This document shows positions 39,917-47,005 of a stretch of DNA of 64,000 nucleotides, piece after piece. The DNA lies in NCBI RefSeq assembly GCF_900107645.1, contig NZ_FNQN01000009.1, positions 101,086-165,085 of the forward strand, in the 5' to 3' direction. Position numbers and translations under genes: made by a program. Origin of the DNA: Desulfuromusa kysingii. GTDB taxonomy: Bacteria > Desulfobacterota > Desulfuromonadia > Desulfuromonadales > Geopsychrobacteraceae. Numbering within the stretch: the first letter of the stretch is position 1; every line of letters begins with the position of its first letter. The notes under the pieces were generated by a model. The model saw only the letters and a list, made by a program, of their open reading frames with translations, did not search any database and was not told the origin of the DNA.

Positions 39917-40073
39917 GATGTTCTCTCCACTTTTCCAATAAGTTCGTTTCTATTTTCATGAATAATTTTAAGAAGAAAATTATTCTAACAAAATATTTAC
40001 TCATTGTGTCTGCTTTTCTCGCAGAGCTTTTATCTTGCAGAATATATGTTCATAATGATTAAATCCAGAGCAT

Positions 40074-41498
40074 ATGAAATTTGCACACATAGAACATGTT
40101 GTTGGTGAATTAGCGGCACCTTTGGCTGGAGCTAGAGTTTCAAAGATTTATCAACCCAGCCCCGAGATTTTGCTTTTTAAACTCTGGACAGGAAGGGAGA
40201 CGCTTCGCCTTCTTATCTCGGCAGAAGGGCAGAAGAGTCGTCTTCATCTCACGGAACAGACCTGGCCCAATCCTCATATTCCGCCACGTTTCTGTCAACT
40301 TCTCAGGGCAAGGGTTTCACGAATAGAGTCTATTGCCGTCGTCAATGATGATCGTATTGTCAAGTTGCAGTGTCAGGGGGCGCAGGGACATTGTGCCTTG
40401 CTGATTGAACTGACTGGAAATCACAGTAATCTTATTCTTGTTGATGAACAAGAGGTGATCATTGATGTCCTTAAGCGGATTCCTGATGGCTCGGGTTTCA
40501 GGACCTTATTGGCTGGTGAGGAATACTTGTTTCCTGAGAAGGTTAACTTTACTGTCACAAAAACTGAAAATCAAACCCTCCTTGCTGATGAAAATCAAAG
40601 TTGGAACCAAGCTGTCGAAAAACTTTACAGTAGCGTGCAGCAGTCTGAAAATAAGAATGATTTCGTACGCCAGTTACAACAAACCGTCCATCGGCAGATC
40701 ATAAAAATACAAAAAAGATTGTTGAGTATAAAAAGAGAATCCGCGAAGCAAAAAAACTTTGACGCTAACAGACTGACAGGGGAATTACTGCTGGCGAACT
40801 TGCACAATCTGCAACGTGGAATGTCTGAAGTTGTTTTACAGAATTATTATTTACAACCACCAGAGGCCCAGATCGTTGCCCTTGACCCACTTTTGAGTCC
40901 CCATGAAAATGCCGAAAAATACTTTTGGCGTTATAAAAAAGGGAAGAGGGGGCAAGAGCATAGTCAGAGACGTTTAGAAGAATCCCGGTCAGAGTTGGAA
41001 TGGTTGCAACAGCTTGAGTATCAACTGAAGGATAATGCTAAGAATTCCGATATTGAAGAAATTGCGTCGGAATTGCGTCAGGCAGGTCTGCTGAAAGAGA
41101 GAAATAACCTGCATAGTAAAAAGACCTTACAACCCTCAAAACCGCATGACGCTACAAGCCCATCAGGGTTTAAGGTTCTTTGGGGGCGTAATAATCGCCA
41201 GAATGAAGAAATCTCTTGCAAAATTCTAAAAAAAGGTGACCTGTGGTTCCATGTCCATATCTCTCCTGGAACCCATGTTGTATTGAAGTCGAGCCAACGA
41301 CACTTGGAATTAAAAGATGAAGATCTTGAGTTTGCAGCTTCTCTTGCTGCCGGTTATTCAAAGTCAAGGGATGATGACAAGGTCACAGTGATGATGGCTG
41401 AGGCGAAGTCTGTTTATAAACCGAAAGGGAGTAAACCAGGGCTTGTGAATGTTTTACAGTTTAAGACTCTTGTGGTTAAGCCTTATCGCATTGATTGA
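40074..41498 (+). CDS. RqcH/NFACT-family protein (Rqc2 homologue)
   Basis: 474 residues. NFACT-N at the start (MKFAHIEHVVGELAAPLAGA, residues 1 to about 200), a central coiled coil (about 205-360), and NFACT-R at the end (GRNNRQNEEISCKILKKGDLWFHVHISPGTHVVL). Relatives bind stalled 50S subunits and add alanine tails in ribosome-associated quality control; older annotations call them fibronectin-binding. It is shorter than the about 570-residue Gram-positive RqcH, mainly in the middle. Precedes tRNA-Leu. Confidence 0.88.
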   Translation: MKFAHIEHVVGELAAPLAGARVSKIYQPSPEILLFKLWTGRETLRLLISAEGQKSRLHLTEQTWPNPHIPPRFCQLLRARVSRIESIAVVNDDRIVKLQCQGAQGHCALLIELTGNHSNLILVDEQEVIIDVLKRIPDGSGFRTLLAGEEYLFPEKVNFTVTKTENQTLLADENQSWNQAVEKLYSSVQQSENKNDFVRQLQQTVHRQIIKIQKRLLSIKRESAKQKNFDANRLTGELLLANLHNLQRGMSEVVLQNYYLQPPEAQIVALDPLLSPHENAEKYFWRYKKGKRGQEHSQRRLEESRSELEWLQQLEYQLKDNAKNSDIEEIASELRQAGLLKERNNLHSKKTLQPSKPHDATSPSGFKVLWGRNNRQNEEISCKILKKGDLWFHVHISPGTHVVLKSSQRHLELKDEDLEFAASLAAGYSKSRDDDKVTVMMAEAKSVYKPKGSKPGLVNVLQFKTLVVKPYRID

Positions 41499-41527
41499 AG
41501 CTTTTATTGGGGGCACGACGTTTTTAG

Positions 41528-41556
41528 TTGCAAAGGAAAATCCCATTTGCTATAAA
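41528..41556 (+). promoter_or_regulatory. promoter of tRNA-Leu(CAG)
   Basis: TTGCAA (41528-41533), 17-bp spacer, TATAAA (41551-41556). Confidence 0.75.
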
Positions 41557-41570
41557 AACTCTCGCTTTAA

Positions 41571-41657
41571 GCCGAAGTGGTGGAATTGGTAGACACGCTA
41601 GGTTCAGGGTCTAGTGTCCGTAGGGACGTGGGAGTTCGAGTCTCCCCTTCGGCACCA
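41571..41657 (+). tRNA. tRNA-Leu (anticodon CAG), probable island attachment site
   Basis: 87-nt class II tRNA with long variable arm (TGTCCGTAGGGACG), acceptor GCCGAAG/CTTCGGC, anticodon stem CTAGG/TCTAG with loop TTCAGGG (CAG), encoded CCA. Everything to its left is core genome and everything to its right is mobile-island DNA, which makes the 3' end of this tRNA the likely attB; the second copy of the att core was not found in the window. Confidence 0.95.
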
Positions 41658-41666
41658 AAAACATAT

Positions 41667-41704
41667 AAAGGTCAATAACTTTAATGGGTTATTGACCTTT
41701 TCTA
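41667..41704. terminator. bidirectional terminator after tRNA-Leu
   Basis: 13-bp perfect stem (41667-41679 with 41688-41700), 8-nt loop, T-rich tail on the plus strand and A/T-rich on the other side. Confidence 0.8.
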
Positions 41705-41779
41705 TTTCTTGGTTGCGGTTTGGTTGCAAATAGTTTCGATTCTGCTTTGTTCATATTGTCCAATTTTCCAATTTGACCA

Positions 41780-42685
41780 TTATTTTTTCATGTTTTCATT
41801 CTGCTGATTTTCATTATTTTCAACTGTAGAAGTCTTTTTTGATTTTTTTTGAGTAGAATTTTTCTTTACGTTAATTATCTGTTCATCATTTAGAATATTT
41901 TTTGATAATAGCAGATTATTTAATGTATCACTTAGGCGTTGGTTTTCTTGCTGATATTTCTGGTTTTGAACTTGGATAGAATTATTAAAAGATTTTAGAT
42001 GATCTATTTCTTGTTTATTTAGAGCAATTTGATGTTGTTTTTCTTTTAAGCAGTCGTTGAGTTCTTCTACCTTCAATTTATATTCATTATATTCTTGAAT
42101 GACCGATTGAAGTTTCACTTCTTTTGAGTTTGTGTCAAATTTAAGCTCAATTATCGTATCTTTATCTTTTCTCGACTCTATTTTGATTGCGTTGTTCTCG
42201 TTTTCTAATTTTTTAATCATTTCTTTAGCTGAAACTAATTCCTGTTTAATTGTATAAATTACTTTTTTAGTTTCGTCTTTATATATATCTGCTTTCTGAA
42301 GATTTGCGTTGATTTCTTTTTTTAAGGACTGATTTTCTACTTCTAGCTGTTCATTTACATTCGTAAGCTCAGTATTCAGCCCTTCAAGAACTGTTTGTTT
42401 TTGAGAGTCTACCTCTTTTGCATTTTCAACAAAACGTTTGATTTCATCTGCTATTGCAGATTTAAATTGGTTTGAGAAGTTGTAAAGATCGTACAGGTTA
42501 CTATTGTGGTGTTCAAATTTAACTTGTTTTACATAGGCTCCGATCGTTCCGTTACTTCCGTATCCTAATAAATCACGAACAGCATTTATATCAATTAATG
42601 GAATTGGTGTATTTTTCATTACTGCAATTGTTTCCATGTGTTTTCTGATTTTGCTCAATGTTATTTCTTCTTTGTTCTTGTGCAT
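41780..42685 (-). CDS. KfrA-like coiled-coil DNA-binding protein
   Basis: 301 residues. The N-terminal about 75 residues (ISKIRKHMETIAVMKNT region, INAVRDLLGYGSNGTIGAYVKQVK) resemble the KfrA N-terminal DNA-binding domain of plasmid and island proteins. Residues about 90-270 form one long coiled coil rich in Glu, Lys, Asn and Gln; the tail is Lys/Asn/Ser-rich. KfrA of plasmid RK2/R751 is an autorepressor with an alpha-helical tail linked to segregation. A 21-bp inverted repeat lies directly upstream. Strongly AT-rich compared with the core genes. Confidence 0.75.
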   Translation of the reverse strand: MHKNKEEITLSKIRKHMETIAVMKNTPIPLIDINAVRDLLGYGSNGTIGAYVKQVKFEHHNSNLYDLYNFSNQFKSAIADEIKRFVENAKEVDSQKQTVLEGLNTELTNVNEQLEVENQSLKKEINANLQKADIYKDETKKVIYTIKQELVSAKEMIKKLENENNAIKIESRKDKDTIIELKFDTNSKEVKLQSVIQEYNEYKLKVEELNDCLKEKQHQIALNKQEIDHLKSFNNSIQVQNQKYQQENQRLSDTLNNLLLSKNILNDEQIINVKKNSTQKKSKKTSTVENNENQQNENMKK

Positions 42686-42701
42686 CTAATCTCCTTAGTT
42701 G

Positions 42702-42749
42702 TTTTACATGTATACAGATGTACAGAATTACATTTGTATACATGTAAAA
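42702..42749. promoter_or_regulatory. 21-bp inverted repeat operator of the KfrA-like gene
   Basis: Arms 42702-42722 and 42729-42749 match at 20 of 21 positions when one is inverted, with a 6-nt spacer. Each arm contains the core ACATGTATACA, which itself holds the palindromes TACATGTA and GTATAC. It starts 16 bp upstream of the KfrA-like start codon, as expected for an autoregulatory site. Confidence 0.75.
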
Positions 42750-42791
42750 AAAATCATGATTGTGTTCTAGCGGGTGTGTTATTGAAGTATT

Positions 42792-43934
42792 TCAAGTTTC
42801 AGGAGAATCGAGCTTACTGACCATATCTCGATTTGCACCCGGAATATATTTTCCATAATAATCCAATGTTGTTTGGATTTTTTTATGACCGAGTTGGTCT
42901 TTAATATATGCTATTGAGGCATTATTGGATAAAAGTAGGGTTGCATAAGTATGGCGAGTGTCATGTATCCGTTTGTCCGGTAATGCAGCTTTTTTCAGTA
43001 GCTTTTTATAGGCTTTTCTTACGGTATTTTGGGCTCTGAAATGTCCTTTGTAACCGAAGATTATCTGTGCCATAATTGGTACAGAAGAGCATTCATCTTT
43101 ACGCTTTTCGTACAATTTTTTTAATTCAGAAAAAAGTTGGTAAGATAGATCAACGTGCCGAGAGCGCTTCATTTTAGTCGGTTTTTGTTCACCTCTCTTA
43201 TAGGTTTTATTTATATAAATTGTTCCTTTTTCCCAATTGATGTCTTCCCAGCGTAAGGCTAGAATTTCTCCTAGCCTCAGACCCGTTTTGAATAACGTCA
43301 TAATGAGTGGACCGTACATATCGGGTGATTCTTTCATCGATAACTCTATGAACTTATCTCTTTGTTCCCGGGAGAATGGGTTGATTTTATCAGTTGCTAT
43401 TTCATCATCCGTCATGGCCTTTCTTTTTTTAAGCCTTGGGATCTCTTTTAATGGATTTTCACTGATAAACTTTTCCATTTTTGCATGCTTAAAGCAGCAA
43501 CTCAGGACCGTCCTAGTAAGTTCTATAGATTTTGGGGCTCTTCCTAGGTCTACAAGTTTGTTAAGGAATGTCCATATCTCGTGTGGAGTAATTTCATCTA
43601 AGAATTTTTTATCAAGAGAATGCAGGTCTGTGTTAACAATGTCTTTTGATCTTACGAGTTTATATCTCTCATTAGTCGATGATTGCGTTTCTGGATCATA
43701 TAATGAGTCGATGACGTATTCCGAATATGGACCTAATTTAGGCATTGCCCTCCGAGATGACTTGAGTTTATTTAAGTCTAAACGCCCACTATTAATTTTT
43801 TCCTGTAAATAAATAGCTGCTTTTTCTGCGTCTTCTTTTGACCCAATTCGTAGTGCTACTCTTTTCTTCTTGTAGTTGATAAATAGATAGTAAATATTTG
43901 AATTAGGGGTTTTTTCTCTTACTTTAATTCCCAT
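42792..43934 (-). CDS. tyrosine recombinase (phage-type integrase)
   Basis: 380 residues. N-terminal arm-binding and SAM-like core-binding domains are followed by the catalytic domain from about residue 190. The active-site set is visible: Arg in TGLRLGEILALRWEDI, HDTRHTYATLL (H-x-x-R), the later His in DQLGHKKIQTTLDYY, and the nucleophilic Tyr in the same segment (DYYGKY). The gene is transcribed toward tRNA-Leu, with the KfrA-like gene in between. AT-rich codon use. Confidence 0.93.
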   Translation of the reverse strand: MGIKVREKTPNSNIYYLFINYKKKRVALRIGSKEDAEKAAIYLQEKINSGRLDLNKLKSSRRAMPKLGPYSEYVIDSLYDPETQSSTNERYKLVRSKDIVNTDLHSLDKKFLDEITPHEIWTFLNKLVDLGRAPKSIELTRTVLSCCFKHAKMEKFISENPLKEIPRLKKRKAMTDDEIATDKINPFSREQRDKFIELSMKESPDMYGPLIMTLFKTGLRLGEILALRWEDINWEKGTIYINKTYKRGEQKPTKMKRSRHVDLSYQLFSELKKLYEKRKDECSSVPIMAQIIFGYKGHFRAQNTVRKAYKKLLKKAALPDKRIHDTRHTYATLLLSNNASIAYIKDQLGHKKIQTTLDYYGKYIPGANRDMVSKLDSPET

Positions 43935-43954
43935 TTATATATCCTTTTTTATTA

Positions 43955-44257
43955 TTATGAAAAGCAAAGTAAATCATCTACTTTTTTGAAAACTTCACAA
44001 TGGCTACTATTAACTTCTTTACTTAATAAATAATTATCTATATTGACAATTCTTATAAGAATAAGTTTTTTGCTTGCTTTGCTATAGCTAAGTCCATCCT
44101 TTAACCATGATCTTATAGTTCTTTCGCTTACAGATGCATAATTAGCTGCTTGCTTTATAGTTATCCATTCCGGTCGTAGACCTATTGAATCTTCACTATA
44201 AATACCATTTGAATAAGCGTTTTGTTTTTGATAATCATTGGTTCTAGAAGTTCTCAT
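43955..44257 (-). CDS. excisionase-like helix-turn-helix protein
   Basis: About 100 residues from the ATG at 44257, which has GGAGA correctly spaced; an in-frame extension to 44326 would add a hydrophobic stretch without a ribosome site. The segment WITIKQAANYASVSERTIRSWLKDGLSYSK is a MerR/excisionase-type helix-turn-helix that in this setting would direct excision. It ends 20 bp before the integrase start, forming an xis-int pair. Confidence 0.7.
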   Translation of the reverse strand: MRTSRTNDYQKQNAYSNGIYSEDSIGLRPEWITIKQAANYASVSERTIRSWLKDGLSYSKASKKLILIRIVNIDNYLLSKEVNSSHCEVFKKVDDLLCFS

Positions 44258-44405
44258 ATTTATCTCCATAGTTAATATTGAAATAAATATGACAAAAAAA
44301 AATATCAAAAAAAAGGGTCTTTTCATTTTTTTATTATTTGTTTATTTGAAAAAAACTTTCTCAATCTGTTGCTAAGTTTATGCCAGTTTCAATGGGATGA
44401 GGTTT

Positions 44406-44978
44406 TTATATTGCTTTTTTTATTTTATCGTCTTGATGTATTTGAATGCTTTTTCTTGCAAGCTCATCAAAGTGCTCATAACTCATAATTAGGTGATTTT
44501 CGTGTAAGTGGTTGTAGAAGATATAGGCATCATGGATAGAACCAAGCGTATTTGTTTTTGCGAATTCAATATTGTTGTTGGAGAGATTCCATACGTGCTC
44601 CTGTATTGCCTCTACCGAACCGAAGCTAAGCATATCAATGGGGGTAGAACAGTAAGGACAGATATATTCTGGCCCGTGGATCATAATTTCAGCCAAGCTG
44701 ACTTTGAAGACATGTTGACAGTGACTATCTCTCATCCAGTAACGAACTTTGTCGTGCAGGTAGTTGTTTGACAACAGAATCAGTCGACCTTTAGATATCT
44801 GGTCAACACGTTGAGCTGCTCGCTTTTTGCGTTGGTACCAGAAGTTTTCTGATATTTTGACGTTTGATCCTCTTGTAAGGTTATTTGGGTCATTGTTGAT
44901 AAGACGTTGAATTCGTCTTTGACTGCGGATTTTTTTGCTGTTTTTTCTTCTGTTTGCTCTAAAATGCATTTTGTGCAT
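44406..44978 (-). CDS. uncharacterised protein with CPYC zinc-type motif
   Basis: 190 residues from the ATG at 44978, which follows AGGAGG TGTGTC; longer in-frame starts lack a ribosome site. The N-terminus is very basic (HFRANRRKNSKKIRSQRRIQR), suggesting nucleic-acid contact. A putative metal site combines CQHVFKVSLAEIMIHG with EYICPYCSTPID (about 108-140). No family recognised. It is divergent from the S24-like repressor and may share its operator region. Confidence 0.55.
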   Translation of the reverse strand: MHKMHFRANRRKNSKKIRSQRRIQRLINNDPNNLTRGSNVKISENFWYQRKKRAAQRVDQISKGRLILLSNNYLHDKVRYWMRDSHCQHVFKVSLAEIMIHGPEYICPYCSTPIDMLSFGSVEAIQEHVWNLSNNNIEFAKTNTLGSIHDAYIFYNHLHENHLIMSYEHFDELARKSIQIHQDDKIKKAI

Positions 44979-45059
44979 GACACACCTCCTGAAATAAATT
45001 AAGTTAGCCGAATGGGTAAATAATACCACAAACAGGTGATACACAAAATAGGAAATGAG
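44979..45059. promoter_or_regulatory. divergent promoter region between the CPYC gene and the repressor
   Basis: Short 81-bp intergenic space carrying an imperfect inverted repeat TACCAC (45024-45029) / GTGATA (45036-45041) that could be the repressor operator. No clear -35/-10 pair was assigned. Confidence 0.35.
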
Positions 45060-45650
45060 ATGGATGAAGAGAATTTAGGTGATCGAATCCGCTTAAAGCG
45101 CAAAAAAAATGGTTTATCACAAGCTGAACTGGGACAGAGAATTGGCGTCTCGCAAAATACGGTCAATCGATTTGAAGGGGGACATAGAACCCCAGATGCT
45201 CACGTTGTAGCTCGCATCGCCGATGTGCTTGGATGTAGCCTTGCGTGGTTGATCCAGGGGACAAGAGAGAGCCCCAATGTATCTGGGCAGGGGCTTCCTG
45301 TTTTGAAGTTCTGGAACGATAATGACGTCGAGAATCATGCAGAATGTGAGAAACTTGTCCATCCTGATTTACCTGATGCAGACTTTTGCTTCAGGCAGCA
45401 GGGCATGGCAATGGTTCCGATGGTCAATAATGGTGACCTTGTTGTGGTTAAAAAGGCAGAGAGTCTGGAAGAGGGGAGTCTTGTCTGTGCAGTAGATGAC
45501 TTTAATCATCTCTTCTGTTTTTGGTTACGCCGAAAAGATTCGAATTCCTACGCAGTGTATGAAAGCTCAGAATATCCCGCTAAAGCCTTTAGGGATGGAA
45601 CTTTGATCGGAAAAATTGTTGCGGTTGTTTGTTGCAAGGTTATTGAGTGA
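45060..45650 (+). CDS. XRE/S24-like repressor without catalytic serine
   Basis: 196 residues from ATG 45060. The N-terminal XRE helix-turn-helix is LSQAELGQRIGVSQNTVNRFEGG (about 18-42). The C-terminal half has the S24/LexA fold signature, but the self-cleavage motif GDSM is QGMAMVPMVNNGDLVVV with Ala at the serine position, and the usual lysine region reads LFCFWLRRK. It may therefore be controlled by something other than RecA-stimulated autocleavage. Its place next to xis/int suggests it governs island excision. Confidence 0.78.
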   Translation: MDEENLGDRIRLKRKKNGLSQAELGQRIGVSQNTVNRFEGGHRTPDAHVVARIADVLGCSLAWLIQGTRESPNVSGQGLPVLKFWNDNDVENHAECEKLVHPDLPDADFCFRQQGMAMVPMVNNGDLVVVKKAESLEEGSLVCAVDDFNHLFCFWLRRKDSNSYAVYESSEYPAKAFRDGTLIGKIVAVVCCKVIE

Positions 45651-46056
45651 TTAAAAATAAGGCTATCTGTTTAATTCCAAAACGTTCAGCAGTGGGGTAA
45701 ATTTCCTGTTAAATAAACAATTAGACCCCAACCTATACATTGGTATGGTTTAATGATTTGGGGCCTCTTAAATCTAAAATTTCAAGCTCATTTAGTTTTT
45801 TATCAAAAAAGAGACGATGATGAGCACAAAAATTTGTGAATTTCGGGTGAAAGTCCCTATAAAAAATGATTTATGTTGACGATAAAGTTTATGAGTCCAA
45901 AATGAGTTCGTTTGAACTGAATTTATCTGAATGGCTTCTTGGAAAGGCAATATTATCATTTAACCTTAGTCACAATATGAACCGAAAAGAAGGGAAAGTT
46001 GTTAGACCGTGTTCTTAAAATCTGTAGACCAAACGGTAATCCTTTTTTTACTATTT

Positions 46057-46124
46057 GGGTTTTAGACCAAACTCATTTGGGTTTTAGACCGTTTTAGATT
46101 TTCTAGTTATGTGGGTTTTAGACC
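46057..46124. repeat. three direct repeats of GGGTTTTAGACC
   Basis: Identical 12-mers at 46057-46068, 46079-46090 and 46113-46124; the first two extend leftward as TTTGGGTTTTAGACC. Starts are 22 and 34 bp apart. Shorter relatives (TTAGACCG at 46002, TAGACC at 46025) lie just upstream. Iteron-like, but no initiator protein is linked. Confidence 0.6.
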
Positions 46125-46941
46125 GTTATTGGTTACGAGAAGATGATGTGATTTGCAGCTTTAACATCGCCTTCTTTTCACCTTTCCAAATTATGTTTTT
46201 AACACATTTTGGAGTCCTATCTTTTGGATTTTTGAAAAAAATCAAAGTGGGGCAGATTTTACAATTCATAGTCAATTCCAAGGGGAAAGTTCTTTTGTTC
46301 TGATTGGTTTAAAAAACATGTCAGATAGTCTGAATGTATAATACTGACAGGTTTTTGAAGATGATTTGGGTCTACCACTAAATTCGTTTCATTTATGACA
46401 ATCGAACAGTAATTTATCACCCAACTGGATGAATTGCTGGTGAAGTCTTCCTATTGTCTGACAAAATAAAAAATCTCAACATCTCTTTGTTTTGATAAGA
46501 TTTGCTGTTGCAACTTGTTGAACTTTAACACTTATAAATAAAGACATGTCGCAAGAATCATTCACCTTTGAGATCGGTAAGCTTTGTTTAAGACACCCTT
46601 TTGAGCCACTGTTTCACAGCAAGTTTTGATCTTCAAATGGTCGATGGGTTTATTCTTTGACTAGTTTAAATAGTCTCCATCTTAGTAGGGGTATTTCGTT
46701 GATTTCTTCCACAGGACACATGTCATGAAACGGAGGAATATTGTATTGGGACTCCATATTTAAAGCAAAATTAAATCTGAAGTCAGCCATTGAGCAGTTG
46801 AATACCAATTGCCAGAATATTGTATGAAACTACAGGATGATTGACAATTATGTGTTTTTAATCTTTAATCAGCGAGGAATAAAGATGAAGCTTATAAAGA
46901 GATTTTTGTTTTAGTTGCCAATATAAATTGAAGGAGTATTC

Positions 46942-46967
46942 ATACCGTTTTGCTGTAAAAGCGGTAT
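46942..46967 (+). promoter_or_regulatory. hairpin before hsdR
   Basis: ATACCG (46942-46947) pairs with CGGTAT (46962-46967), extendable by A-T pairs. It lies about 40 bp before the hsdR start and could be a weak terminator protecting hsdR from upstream transcription. Confidence 0.4.
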
Positions 46968-47005
46968 CTTTCCGTTAATGTGACTTTTTGTTTGGGGGGA
47001 ATGTC

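Larger units (their letters stand above)
45651..47005. other. 1.35-kb AT-rich non-coding region between integration module and R-M locus
   Basis: No convincing gene. A 64-codon frame (46109-46303) has no ribosome site or family features. Contents seen: short direct repeats of GGGTTTTAGACC (annotated separately), scattered T/A-rich stretches, a 27-codon frame at 46545 (MSQESFTFEIGKLCLRHPF), and a hairpin before hsdR. It may be a graveyard of deleted genes or a cis-acting region of the mobile element. Confidence 0.6.

Noticed and set aside
45822..45870. Group II intron fragment (GGGTGAAAGTCCC phrase)
   Set aside because: Only a short match with no domain V or reverse transcriptase nearby.
46057..46124. 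CRISPR array
   Set aside because: Repeats are 12 bp, spacers are unequal (10 and 22 bp), only three copies and no cas genes.
46109..46303. 64-codon reading frame in the gene-free stretch
   Set aside because: No ribosome site, no family resemblance, begins inside a repeat and is of atypical composition.
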